Assembly: GCA_017308375.1 (NCBI GenBank)
Contig: JAFKEW010000042.1
Coordinates: 88,962-152,961, forward strand
Direction: 5' to 3'
From: Alphaproteobacteria bacterium
GTDB lineage: Bacteria; Pseudomonadota; Alphaproteobacteria; Micropepsales; Micropepsaceae
DNA length: 64,000 nucleotides
Part shown: positions 54,312 to 62,920 of the stretch, in pieces
How positions within the stretch are numbered: position 1 is the first letter of the stretch
Layout of the letters: each line of letters begins with the position of its first letter
Made by a program: the position numbers and the translations under genes
The notes under the pieces: generated by a model
What the model was told of the DNA's origin: nothing
What the model saw: only the letters and a program-made list of their open reading frames with translations
Databases searched by the model: none

Positions 54312-54830
54312 TCAGCCGCCACCGCCCTGCTGGTTGTCCTTGCTTTGTGAAGGCGGTGCCGGGATCACCTTCAACAGCTCCAGATCGAACACCAAAGTCT
54401 GGTTTGGGGGTATTGTGCCATTGCCGGCACCGCGGGTGCCATAACCCAGATTGGACGGGATCACCAGTTGCCAGTGATCGCCTTCGCGCATCAGTTCCAG
54501 CGCCTCGGTCCAACCTGGGATCAGGTCACTCGGCTTGAAGGCGGCCGGAAAGCCCGGTTCCGTCGCATCGAACTGTTTGCCGTTGATCAGGGAGCCTTTG
54601 TAGTAGACCTGAACCGTATCGCCAGCGGCCGGCCGCAGCCCGTAACCGCTTTTGATAATGCGGTATTGCAGCCCGCTCGGCCGCACCACCACACCCGGCT
54701 GGCGCGCATTGTTGGCCAGATAAGCGGCATTTGCCTCGCTACTCAGGGCGGAATCCGCTGCATGGGCCATGGCGGCCGATAACAGCATTCCCACCCCTGC
54801 CAAGAGGGTAACGAGACGTTTCATCTTCAT
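54312..54830 (-). CDS. Exported FKBP-type peptidyl-prolyl isomerase
   Basis: 172 residues with a signal peptide (about 1-24) and one FKBP domain (about 60-160): VQVYYKGSLINGKQFDATEP, LIPGWTEALELMREGDHWQL, IPSNLGYGTRGAGNGTIPPN and TLVFDLELL. It folds or chaperones periplasmic proteins. A Gly tail closes it. It follows no obvious operon partner; the glucan synthase begins 134 bp downstream. Confidence 0.94.
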   Translation of the reverse strand: MKMKRLVTLLAGVGMLLSAAMAHAADSALSSEANAAYLANNARQPGVVVRPSGLQYRIIKSGYGLRPAAGDTVQVYYKGSLINGKQFDATEPGFPAAFKPSDLIPGWTEALELMREGDHWQLVIPSNLGYGTRGAGNGTIPPNQTLVFDLELLKVIPAPPSQSKDNQQGGGG

Positions 54831-55026
54831 GACTCCTGAAAACCGGCCCCAGAATTGGCGGCGCGCTCAGAGCTGATGCGCGCAGTCCCGGCGGATTTAT
54901 GCCCCAACGCCCCATAGCACATCCTGAACTCATGGCGAATTGTGGGCGAAATTTTTCGTTTCTGCCCTCGATTGCCGCCACAGGACCGTTCTTTTACCCT
55001 GAATCCGGGAACCATGAGAGGACGTG

Positions 55027-55803
55027 ATGTACAAACCCTTCGATCTGAGTGGAAAAGTCGCCCTTGTGACCGGTGGTAACGGGGGTATCGGTCTGGGCAT
55101 GGCCGAAGCCCTGGCCCAGTCCGGTGCCGATGTGGTCATCTGGGGCACCAACGAGGCCAAGAACACCGCCGCGGGCAAGAAGCTAGCCGCCTATGGCAAG
55201 CGGGTGGCGTCGCGCCGGGTGGATGTCTCGAACGAGGCCGAGGTGGTGGAAGCCATGAAGGCCGCGATCGAGACCATGGGCCGGGTCGATTGCGTGATCG
55301 CCAATGCCGGTATCGGCGGCGGCGCCCCGATCCAGGAAATGACGACGGAGCTGTTCCGCCGCGTGCACGCGGTGAACGAGGACGGCGTGATGTGGACGTT
55401 TCGTGAAGCCGCGAAACACATGATCGACCGTGCCAAGGCCGGCGATGCCAATGGATCGCTGGTGGTTGTGGCCAGCACCGCAGGCATTGAAGGGGCCGCG
55501 CGCAATTCGGCCTATGGCGCCTCGAAGGGTGCTGTCATGTCGATGGCACGCGCACTGGCGGTGGAACTGGCGCGCTATGGCGTTCGCTGCAACTCGATCG
55601 CGCCTGGCTGGATCGCAACCGACATGACGGCGGGTGCGCAGGCCAACAAGGTTTTCGCCGAGAAGGTGATTCCGCGCGTTCCGGCACGGCGCTGGGGCAC
55701 GCCGGAAGATTTCGGTGGCATCGCGGTCTATCTGGCCAGCGATGCGTCGGCCTACCACACCGGCGAAGCGTTCGTGATCGACGGCGGCTACACCAAATTC
55801 TGA
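55027..55803 (+). CDS. Short-chain dehydrogenase/reductase
   Basis: 258-residue classical SDR: cofactor loop VALVTGGNGGIGLGMAEAL, NAGIGGGAP, catalytic Ser in VVVASTAGIEG, YGASKG (Tyr/Lys) and the C-terminal VIDGGYTKF. Asn-Glu after the second strand (WGTNEAKN) and the Arg cluster leave the NAD/NADP choice open. Substrate unknown. GAGAGGA precedes ATG 55027. Confidence 0.92.
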   Translation: MYKPFDLSGKVALVTGGNGGIGLGMAEALAQSGADVVIWGTNEAKNTAAGKKLAAYGKRVASRRVDVSNEAEVVEAMKAAIETMGRVDCVIANAGIGGGAPIQEMTTELFRRVHAVNEDGVMWTFREAAKHMIDRAKAGDANGSLVVVASTAGIEGAARNSAYGASKGAVMSMARALAVELARYGVRCNSIAPGWIATDMTAGAQANKVFAEKVIPRVPARRWGTPEDFGGIAVYLASDASAYHTGEAFVIDGGYTKF

Positions 55804-55809
55804 TCCGTG

Positions 55810-55829
55810 TACGGAACGTTTATTCCGTA
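55810..55829. other. Inverted repeat after the SDR gene
   Basis: TACGGAA and TTCCGTA flank CGTTTA, 7 bp after the SDR stop. It is a weak hairpin, without GC-rich stem or T-run. Confidence 0.3.
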
Positions 55830-55867
55830 TGCGTATCGAATGCAGCAGGCACGAAGTAGCAGACACG

Positions 55868-55901
55868 AAAAAGGGGATGCCCGGTTGCTCCGGGCATCCC
55901 C
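55868..55901 (-). terminator. Strong hairpin with its T-run on the minus strand
   Basis: GGGGATGCCCGG, loop TTGCT, CCGGGCATCCCC is a perfect 12-bp stem at 55873-55901. Read leftward it is followed by TTTTT (complement of 55868-55872), a proper intrinsic terminator for minus-strand transcription, yet no minus-strand gene lies to its right. On the plus strand it has no T-run but may still end SDR transcription. Confidence 0.7.
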
Positions 55902-55996
55902 ACACGTGGCTCCAGTTTAGACAGCAAAAAACAGCCTGGCAAGGTCACTTTCTGTGCCCTAGATAAGCTCCCCTTTGCACCAGTAAAGGGGTTCTC

Positions 55997-57247
55997 ATGC
56001 TTGCCTGTGGCCTTGATTTCGGCACCTCCAACTCCGCCATCGGCGTCGCGAATGGCGCCGTCACCACACTTGCGCGGGTGGAGGGCGATTCCGACCTGAT
56101 CCCGAGCGCGGTGTTCTTCGATCAGGAAACCGGCGGCGTGCTGTTCGGCGCCCACGCCATCGCGACCTATATCGGTCAGGCCGAGGGCCGCCTGCTGCGG
56201 GCGCTCAAAACCATTCTCGGCTCCCCCCTGATCGACGAGAAGACTGCCATCGGCTCCCGCCGCGTCGCCCTGACCGAGGTGGTATCCCTCTTCATCCAGC
56301 ACTTGAAATCGCGTGCTGAATACTTTGCAGATAATGAGATAATGGCCGTCGTCCACGGCCGCCCGGTTCATTTCGTGGACGGCGATCCGGCCGCCGACCG
56401 GAAGGCCGAGGGCGTGCTCGAATCCATCGCCCGTACCGCTGGATTCCGGGAGGTCAGCTTCGTCTATGAGCCGATCGCCGCGGCCCTGCACTACGAAGAA
56501 ACCGCGACCCGGGAGGAACTGGTTCTGGTCGCCGACATCGGCGGCGGCACCTCCGACTTTTCGCTCATCCGCATCGGGCCGGAGCGGCTGGGCAGGCCGG
56601 ACCGCAGCAGCGACATCCTCGCCAACACCGGTGGGCGCATCGGCGGCACCGATTTCGATACGCTGCTCAGCCTTGCTTCTGTCATGCCGCTGCTCGGCCT
56701 CGGCACCCATCTGATCGCCAAGAACCTGCCCATGCCGCGCGGGCCGTATCAGGAGCTGGCAACCTGGGCCCTGATCAACTTCCTCTACAATCAGAAGACG
56801 GAGCGTGAGATCGCCACCCTCGTTCGGCAGGCGCGCGAACCGGAGCGTGTCCGGCGCCTGTTGCGGGTTATCCGCGCCCGCCTCGGCCACCGTCTCGCCT
56901 TCGCGGTGGAAGATGCCAAGATCGCACTTTCAGACAGCGATGAAACCATCCTGCCGCTCGACTTTATCGAGCCCACGCTTTCCGCCCCCGCCAGCCGCAC
57001 CACATTCGCAAATGCTGTGGCCGAAAAGCGCGCGGGCCTGCACAAGCTCGCTTCCGCCTGCATCGCCGATGCCGGTGTCCAGCCCGATGCGGTCAACACC
57101 ATCTTCTTCACCGGCGGCTCCTGCCGTATTCCGGCAGTGCGCGCAGCCATTTCCGCCGCGGCCCCTGCGGCGCAAGCGGCGCAGAAATCCGACATGCTGT
57201 CGGTCGGCCTTGGCCTCACGCGGGAAGCCGCCCGCCGCTATGCCTGA
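55997..57247 (+). CDS. Short Hsp70-family protein (YegD-like)
   Basis: 416 residues comprising only the actin/Hsp70 ATPase fold: phosphate 1 CGLDFGTSNSAIGVANG, phosphate 2 VLVADIGGGTSDFSLIRI, adenosine loop IFFTGGSCRIPAVRAAI. The substrate-binding and lid domains of DnaK are absent, as in YegD. TGGRIGGTDFD resembles the family's connecting motif. Role unknown; a chaperone-like regulator is inferred. Confidence 0.9.
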   Translation: MLACGLDFGTSNSAIGVANGAVTTLARVEGDSDLIPSAVFFDQETGGVLFGAHAIATYIGQAEGRLLRALKTILGSPLIDEKTAIGSRRVALTEVVSLFIQHLKSRAEYFADNEIMAVVHGRPVHFVDGDPAADRKAEGVLESIARTAGFREVSFVYEPIAAALHYEETATREELVLVADIGGGTSDFSLIRIGPERLGRPDRSSDILANTGGRIGGTDFDTLLSLASVMPLLGLGTHLIAKNLPMPRGPYQELATWALINFLYNQKTEREIATLVRQAREPERVRRLLRVIRARLGHRLAFAVEDAKIALSDSDETILPLDFIEPTLSAPASRTTFANAVAEKRAGLHKLASACIADAGVQPDAVNTIFFTGGSCRIPAVRAAISAAAPAAQAAQKSDMLSVGLGLTREAARRYA

Positions 57248-57333
57248 TGTGCCTGCCGGACGCGAGCCCCCTTGCGCACAAGCGCCGCCCAAGGAACACT
57301 GACAAATAATCGGAATATAACGGGAGACGCCTG

Positions 57334-58314
57334 ATGACCATCCGCACGCCACTCTGCGATCTGTTGAAGATCGATTATCCCATCCTGCTGGCCGGCATGG
57401 GCGGAGTCTCCTACGCCGAATTGTGCGCCGCCGTCTCCAACGCGGGCGGTTTCGGCACGCTCGGCATGGCGGGCCGTTCGCCTGAGGAGATCAAGGCGGA
57501 AATCGCCAAAACCCGCGATCTGACCGACAAGCCATTTGGCGTCGATCTTCTCGCCGCCGTGCCGGAATCGCTGGAGCGTACCGCCGACATCATCATCGAA
57601 GGCGGTGCCGCGGCCTTTATCTCCGGCCTCGGTGTGCCGCCGCCGCATCTGATCAAGAAATTCCACGATGCCGGGCTGAAGGTGATGAACGTCTCCGGCG
57701 CCGTGCGCCATGCCCGCGCGGCAGAAGCCGGTGGTCTTGACGCCGTGGTGGCACAAGGCACCGAAGCCGGTGGCCATACCGGCCGCATCGCCGGCCTTGC
57801 GCTGATCCCGCAGGTGGTCGATGCGGTGAAGATCCCCGTGGTCGCTGCCGGTTCCATCGTCGATGGCCGCGGGCTCGCGGCGGCGCTTGCGCTCGGTGCA
57901 CAGGGCGTGTGGATGGGCACCCGCTTCATCGCCAGCCGAGAGGCCCATGCCGGTGCCATGTACAAGGATGTGATCCTTCAGGCGAATGACGAGGATACCG
58001 TTATCACCCGTAGCTATTCCGGCAAGCCGATGCGTGTCCACCAGAACGCATGGACCAAGGATTGGGAAAGCCGCCCGCAGGACATTCAAAAATTTCCTGC
58101 CCAGGCTGTGATGTCATCCAAGGCCGGTGTGATGGGCGGCATTGGCGGCCAGATCGAGGGGCTGGACATCGACCATTCCGCCTTCGCGATGGGACAGGGT
58201 TCGGGCGGCATTCATGCGGTGAAACCGGCCGGTGAAATCGTGCGTGAAATCGCAGCGGAAGCTGAAGAGGTGATCGGGCGCATCGCGCGCCTCGCCGCGA
58301 AGCAGAGGGCCTAG
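57334..58314 (+). CDS. Nitronate monooxygenase family flavoprotein
   Basis: 326-residue FMN TIM-barrel enzyme: PILLAGMGGVSYAELCAAVS, GGFGTLGMAG, VAQGTEAGGHTG (with the conserved His), PVVAAGSIVDGRGLAAALAL and GAQGVWMGTRFIAS. Relatives oxidise alkyl nitronates or act as enoyl-ACP reductases; class II NMO is the best guess. CGGGAGA precedes the ATG. Its TAG shares two bases with the convergent LysE stop (CTAG). Confidence 0.92.
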   Translation: MTIRTPLCDLLKIDYPILLAGMGGVSYAELCAAVSNAGGFGTLGMAGRSPEEIKAEIAKTRDLTDKPFGVDLLAAVPESLERTADIIIEGGAAAFISGLGVPPPHLIKKFHDAGLKVMNVSGAVRHARAAEAGGLDAVVAQGTEAGGHTGRIAGLALIPQVVDAVKIPVVAAGSIVDGRGLAAALALGAQGVWMGTRFIASREAHAGAMYKDVILQANDEDTVITRSYSGKPMRVHQNAWTKDWESRPQDIQKFPAQAVMSSKAGVMGGIGGQIEGLDIDHSAFAMGQGSGGIHAVKPAGEIVREIAAEAEEVIGRIARLAAKQRA

Positions 58315-58958
58315 CGATACTGCTCCCACAGCAGGTGGCCGAGAACCGCAAAGCCGAACAGGAAGATCGCAACGCCTGACGCGCGGTTGATGATTTTCAT
58401 GACCTGCTCGTCGATGTTGCGATGGAACAGGCCGACAATGCTGGTGATGGCAAACCACCACAGCACAGAACCGCCGACGGCCGCACCGACAAGGATTGCC
58501 GCGGCCAGATAGCTCGGCTGTTCGCGCGCAATGCCGCCGAGCCCCGCAAACATGGCGGCAAAGCCGAACAGAGTCGCCGGATTGGTGATGGTCAGAAGAA
58601 AGGTGGACGCTACAGTGCCCGCGAGTGACGAGGCACCGTTCTCCCCCCGCTTCGCCGGGTCCGGCAGATTGGGCTTGGCGAACCAGGTGTGAATGCCGAA
58701 GCCCACCAGCATCAACCCACCCACCAATTGAATGGGGGCGAACCAGCCCTGAATGATCTGCGTGATGGCAGTGAGGCCAAAGGCCGTGATCACCGCGAAC
58801 ACGCCGTCGCCGATGGCAGCCCCCAGCCCCGACATGAAACCGTTCACCGGACCATAGGCCAGTGTGCGACGGATGCAGATCAGATTGACAGGCCCGATCG
58901 GTGCCGCCGCAATAACCCCGATGGCGGCACCGGAAAAGACCAGAAGCAGATAGTCCAT
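58311..58958 (-). CDS. LysE-family exporter
   Basis: 215 residues with about six membrane spans: MDYLLLVFSGAAIGVIAAAP, IGPVNLICIRRTLAYGPVNG, FMSGLGAAIGDGVFAVITAF, LLTITNPATLFGFAAMFAGL and more. The GPVNL and LGAAxGD motifs mark the LysE/RhtB fold of amino-acid and small-solute exporters. Substrate unknown. Confidence 0.92.
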   Translation of the reverse strand: MDYLLLVFSGAAIGVIAAAPIGPVNLICIRRTLAYGPVNGFMSGLGAAIGDGVFAVITAFGLTAITQIIQGWFAPIQLVGGLMLVGFGIHTWFAKPNLPDPAKRGENGASSLAGTVASTFLLTITNPATLFGFAAMFAGLGGIAREQPSYLAAAILVGAAVGGSVLWWFAITSIVGLFHRNIDEQVMKIINRASGVAIFLFGFAVLGHLLWEQYR

Positions 58959-59022
58959 GGCGCTGCCTATCTGCTTCGCGGCCCCAGATCAAATGGCCAG
59001 ATCAAATGACCCGTCAAATGGC

Positions 59023-60015
59023 TCAGGCAGCGATTTCGACCACAAGCCGCCCGCGTACCTTGCCCGCCAGAATGTCCTCGGCGGCTTCACGCACGCCCGA
59101 AAGCGCGATGGTCTTCGTCATCGCCTCAAGCTTTTTGACATCGAGGTCACGGGCCAGCCGGTTCCAGGCTTCCACCCGCCGCGCCCTGTTCATGTAGACC
59201 GAATCGATTCCCAGCAGGCTGACACCGCGCAGAATGAACGGCGCCACGCTTGCCGGCAGATCGAGCCCACCCGCCAGCCCGCACGCGGCCACCGCACCGC
59301 CGTAACGCAGCGACGCGATCACATTGGCAAGCGTCTTGGAGCCGACTGAATCCACACCACCGGCCCAGCGTTCCTTGGCCAGCGGGCGCGGGTTACCGGC
59401 CAGTTCTGCGCGCGGAACAATCTCCTCTGCACCCAACCCCTTCAGATATGCTTCTTCCTCCGGCCGCCCGGTCGATGCGCTGACCTTGTAGCCGAGCTTT
59501 GCAAGCACCGCGACCGCGACGGAGCCGACACCACCGGCCGCACCCGTCACCACCACACCGCCCTTGTCCGGCGTGACACCCGCATCTTCCAGCGCCAGCA
59601 CACACAGCATGGCGGTGTAACCGGCGGTGCCGATGGCCATCGCCTGCGCGGTTGAGAATGCGGGCGGCAGCGGCACCAGCCATTCCCCCTTCACGCGCGC
59701 ATATTCCGCATAGCCGCCGTAATGGGTTTCACCGAGGCCGTAGCCGTTCAGCACCACCTTGTCGCCCGGCTTGAAATTGGGATTGGAAGAGGTTTCGACC
59801 GTGCCCGCGAAATCGATTCCGGGGATCATCGGAAATTTGCGCACCACCGGTGAACGCCCCGTCAGCGCCAGACCGTCCTTGTAGTTCACCGTCGAATGCG
59901 AGACGGCGACCACCACATCGCCTTCCATCAGATCGTCCAGGCCGATTTCGGCATCGACCACCTGCTGCTTGTCGTCGGGCTTGTGGATCATGATGGCGTT
60001 GAAACGTTCTTTCAT
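59023..60015 (-). CDS. Acrylyl-CoA reductase AcuI/YhdH-type oxidoreductase
   Basis: 330-residue zinc-free medium-chain reductase with the YhdH/AcuI pattern: STVNYKDGLALTGRSPVVRK, PMIPGIDFAGTVE, GDKVVLNGYGLGETHYGGYA and the NADPH loop VVVTGAAGGVGSVAVAVLAK. AcuI reduces acrylyl-CoA to propionyl-CoA with NADPH, which would feed the methylmalonyl-CoA mutase of this window. AGGAAAG precedes ATG 60015. General quinone-reductase activity is an alternative. Confidence 0.88.
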   Translation of the reverse strand: MKERFNAIMIHKPDDKQQVVDAEIGLDDLMEGDVVVAVSHSTVNYKDGLALTGRSPVVRKFPMIPGIDFAGTVETSSNPNFKPGDKVVLNGYGLGETHYGGYAEYARVKGEWLVPLPPAFSTAQAMAIGTAGYTAMLCVLALEDAGVTPDKGGVVVTGAAGGVGSVAVAVLAKLGYKVSASTGRPEEEAYLKGLGAEEIVPRAELAGNPRPLAKERWAGGVDSVGSKTLANVIASLRYGGAVAACGLAGGLDLPASVAPFILRGVSLLGIDSVYMNRARRVEAWNRLARDLDVKKLEAMTKTIALSGVREAAEDILAGKVRGRLVVEIAA

Positions 60016-60229
60016 AATGGCACTTTCCTGTTGAGAGTGCTGCCAGGGCAGCAAAGGCGGGGAATTCCGGGCGCAGGGCAACGCAATTCGCCCGCAAGGT
60101 CAAGGAAAACGAGACAATTGTGTCCGCCGCGGCAAAAGCGGCTGGACAGCCGGCCCCGGCATACCCAAATCTTTATTAAAGTGAAGGGCGCAAGCTGACG
60201 GCGAAACCGCGATGCGGGAGAACGAAGCC

Positions 60230-60505
60230 ATGAGCGATCGCAGCAATGATTTCCGGCGGGCCTTGAACGGCTACCGGCTGACCACGGCGGAAATCCTTTA
60301 CCACATGCCGGATCATCCGCAGGTGCTGCAGAGCTTCATCTGGCAGGAATTCGACATGGCACCGAAATTTCCGGTGCTCAACAAATTCCTGCACTTCTGG
60401 GAACACAACATCGAAGGGCGCCTGCACTCGGTGCGCATCGCCGCCCGCGGCCTGATCTCACCGGCGGAACTGAAACTGGCCGGCGGCGAATTCACGCTGC
60501 ATTAG
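60230..60505 (+). CDS. usg: Usg family protein
   Basis: 91 residues: DFRRALNGYRLTTAEILYHM, PDHPQVLQSFIWQEFDMAPK, FPVLNKFLHFWEHNIEGRLH and SVRIA. This is the Usg family, first seen upstream of trpF in Caulobacter and almost confined to alphaproteobacteria; function unknown. ATG 60230 follows GGGAGAACGAA; an ATG at 60212 is possible. Here it is not beside trp genes. Confidence 0.93.
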   Translation: MSDRSNDFRRALNGYRLTTAEILYHMPDHPQVLQSFIWQEFDMAPKFPVLNKFLHFWEHNIEGRLHSVRIAARGLISPAELKLAGGEFTLH

Positions 60506-60524
60506 CAGCCTACTAAACAATGAT

Positions 60525-60557
60525 TTGTCATGGCCCACCGGAGTGTGGGCCATCCAG
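60525..60557 (+). repeat. REP-like palindrome, copy A
   Basis: TTGTCATGGCC ... GGCCATCCAG; the core ATGGCCCAC/GTGGGCCAT forms a 9-bp stem around CGGAGT. Read on the other strand its outer 21 bases equal those of copy B at 60617. It also follows usg closely enough to act as its terminator. Confidence 0.75.
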
Positions 60558-60616
60558 ATGATGCTTGACGAAAAAGCAGAAAAACGAAACTCAGACTTCA
60601 ATAGAAAACCAATCAC

Positions 60617-60647
60617 CTGGATGGCCTGCGTTCGCAGGCCATGACAA
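60617..60647 (-). repeat. REP-like palindrome, copy B (inverted)
   Basis: CTGGATGGCC ... GGCCATGACAA, core ATGGCCTGC-GTTC-GCAGGCCAT. It is the inverted partner of copy A, identical in the outer 10 and 11 bases but with a different inner stem. The 59 bp between the copies are AT-rich. It abuts the pyrC stop codon and probably serves as its 3'-end hairpin. Confidence 0.75.
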
Positions 60648-61985
60648 TTATGCCTGCGCCAGCGTCTCCCAGAAGCGGATCGGTTCGCCCTGCCCGGCGG
60701 CGGTCAGTGCGTGGTCGCGCATGACGGTCCGTCCACGGATGATCGTCGCCACCGGCCAGCCCGTGGTCTCCATCCCGTCGAACGGCGTCCAGCCGCATTT
60801 GGACGCAATCCAGGAATTTTCGATCCGCTTTTTCTTCTTCAGATCGACAATGGTGAAATCGGCATCATATCCCGTGACGATACGGCCTTTGCCAGCGATG
60901 CCGAAAATCCGTGCCGCGCCCGCACTCGTCAGATCGACAAAGCGTTCGAGCGAGAGCCGCCCCGCATTCACATGATCCAGCAACAGCGTCGCCAAGGTCT
61001 GCACCCCCGGCATGCCGGACGGCGTATTGGGATAGGTCTTGTCCTTTTCCGCGCGCGTGTGCGGCGCGTGGTCGGAGCCGATCACGTCGATTACCCCATC
61101 GGCCACCGCCTGCCACAGCGCCTCGCGATGGCGGCTTTCGCGGATCGGCGGGTTCATCTGGGCATAGGTGCCAAGGCGCTCGTAACATTCCGGCGCACTC
61201 AGGGTCAGATGCTGCGGCGTGGTCTCGACGGTGGCGAAATCGCGCGCCGCGGCCAGCAGCGGCAATTCCTCCGCCGTCGTGACATGCAGCACATGCAGCC
61301 GCCGACCTGCTTCGCGCGCCAGCCGCAGCACACGCTCGGTCGATGCGCGCGCTGTTTCCACATCGCGCCACAAGGGATGGGTACGCGGATCGCCCTCTTT
61401 GGCGAGGCCCTTGCGTTCGACCAACCGAGCTTCATCTTCTGAATGAACTGCCATGCGCCGCGTGCTGCCGCGGACCGCCGCGCGAATATCGCTTTCCTCA
61501 CTCAGCAAAAGCGTGCCGGTGGAGGAACCCAGGAACGCCTTCACCCCGCACACGCCCGGCAACCGCTCCAACGTGGCCAGCGCGCCGACGTTCTGCGGCG
61601 TCGCGCCAACATAGAAGGCGTAGTCGCAATGCATCCGCCCTTTGGCGCGGGCAAGCTTGTCTTCGATCGCCAGTTTGGTCGTGGTCGGCGGCGCGGTATT
61701 GGGCATTTCGAACACGCCGGTCACCCCGCCCAGAACCGCCGCGCGGCTGCCGGTTTCCAGATCTTCCTTGTGCTCGTTGCCGGGCTCGCGGAAATGCACC
61801 TGGGTGTCGATGACACCGGGCAGGACGTGCAGCCCCTTCGCATCAAAGACCTCGGCGGCCTTCGCGGCGGCCAGCCCGCCAATCGCGGCGATGCGCCCGC
61901 CCTTCACACCCACATCGGCAGACGCAATGCCGGATGGGGTGGCGCAGATACCCCCACGGATCAAAAGATCGAATGTCTCGCTCAT
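60648..61985 (-). CDS. pyrC: Dihydroorotase
   Basis: 445-residue amidohydrolase of pyrimidine synthesis. Metal ligands and marks are DTQVHFREPGNEHKEDLETG (HxR type), the carbamylated Lys in GVKAFLGSSTG, His in LHVLHVTTAEEL and Asp in IGSDHAPHTRAEKD; PLLAAARDFATVETTPQH is also present. The intact metal site argues for an active enzyme rather than the inactive PyrC' form. ATG 61985 (MSETFDLLIRGG) is chosen over 62021. It diverges from ygfZ. Confidence 0.94.
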   Translation of the reverse strand: MSETFDLLIRGGICATPSGIASADVGVKGGRIAAIGGLAAAKAAEVFDAKGLHVLPGVIDTQVHFREPGNEHKEDLETGSRAAVLGGVTGVFEMPNTAPPTTTKLAIEDKLARAKGRMHCDYAFYVGATPQNVGALATLERLPGVCGVKAFLGSSTGTLLLSEESDIRAAVRGSTRRMAVHSEDEARLVERKGLAKEGDPRTHPLWRDVETARASTERVLRLAREAGRRLHVLHVTTAEELPLLAAARDFATVETTPQHLTLSAPECYERLGTYAQMNPPIRESRHREALWQAVADGVIDVIGSDHAPHTRAEKDKTYPNTPSGMPGVQTLATLLLDHVNAGRLSLERFVDLTSAGAARIFGIAGKGRIVTGYDADFTIVDLKKKKRIENSWIASKCGWTPFDGMETTGWPVATIIRGRTVMRDHALTAAGQGEPIRFWETLAQA

Positions 61986-62050
61986 GGCCTCGGGAGTACG
62001 CTCACCCACCCGGCTTGGCAACCGCGTCTATCGGGATTACCTGATGGGTC

Positions 62051-62857
62051 ATGGCTGAGTTCACAATTCTGAGCGATCGCGCGGTACTGTCCGTTTCGGG
62101 GGCAGAGGCACAATCCTTCCTTCAGGGCCTGATCACCAACGATACGGCTCACGCGGAACAAGGGCTTTATGCCGCCCTGCTGACGCCGCAGGGCAAGATC
62201 CTGTTCGATTTCCTGCTGCTGGCGCGCGATGGCGCCTATCTGATCGATTGCGCGGCCGATCAGCGGGCCGCGCTGCAGAAGCGGCTGACGCTTTATCGCC
62301 TGCGCGCCAAGGTGGAGGTCGCGCCACGGGACGACCTCGCCATCGCCTGGGCAAAGGACCCGGCCGCCCTGCCGGACGGCTATACCGATCCACGTCTGCC
62401 CGCACTGGGCACGCGCGCCTTCGTGCCGGCGGGAAGCGGTGCGGATGGAAGTGTCGCCTATCTCGCCCACCGCCTCTCGCTCGGCGTGCCGGAAAGCACC
62501 GATTTCGGGCAGGACAGGATGTTCGCCCTCGACGCCGGGCTTGAGGAGCTGCACGGCGTCTCCTTCAACAAGGGCTGCTATGTCGGCCAGGAATTGACGG
62601 CGCGGATGAAGCACCGCAGCACCGCACGCAAGCGCCTGTTGCTGGTCGAGAGCGCGGGCGATGCGCCGATTCCTGCGCCCGGCACCGCGATCAGCGCGGG
62701 CGATGTGGAGCTTGGCACCATCGTCAGCACCTATGGCCGCTATGGTTTTGCGCCCATCCGGCTGGACCGGCTGGCGGAAGCCGGCGCCGCACCGGCCACG
62801 GCAGACGGGCATCCGGTCATGCTTCACAAACAGGCATGGCTTTCTTCCGCGCAATGA
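62051..62857 (+). CDS. ygfZ: YgfZ/IBA57-type folate-binding Fe-S assembly protein
   Basis: 268 residues in the aminomethyltransferase-like fold: FLQGLITNDTAHAEQGLYAA, LLTPQGKILFDFLLLARDGA and the signature NKGCYVGQELTARMKHR (K-G-C-Y-x-G-Q-E). YgfZ helps build and repair Fe-S clusters, including that of MiaB. It diverges from pyrC by 65 bp. Confidence 0.94.
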   Translation: MAEFTILSDRAVLSVSGAEAQSFLQGLITNDTAHAEQGLYAALLTPQGKILFDFLLLARDGAYLIDCAADQRAALQKRLTLYRLRAKVEVAPRDDLAIAWAKDPAALPDGYTDPRLPALGTRAFVPAGSGADGSVAYLAHRLSLGVPESTDFGQDRMFALDAGLEELHGVSFNKGCYVGQELTARMKHRSTARKRLLLVESAGDAPIPAPGTAISAGDVELGTIVSTYGRYGFAPIRLDRLAEAGAAPATADGHPVMLHKQAWLSSAQ

Positions 62858-62920
62858 AGGCTTGACGCTTTCGCATAAGAGCGCAGAGTTCGCACCTCAT
62901 TGTCCTTGAGGAGACCCCCA

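Noticed and set aside
52180..54444. A 754-codon plus-strand frame opposite the glucan synthase
   Set aside because: Antisense to a protein with intact GH17 and GT2 active sites; composition is shadow-like.
60565..60975. A 136-codon plus-strand frame after usg
   Set aside because: Its start runs through the REP-like palindrome (giving the repeat-derived peptide PGWPAFAGHD) and the rest is antisense to pyrC.
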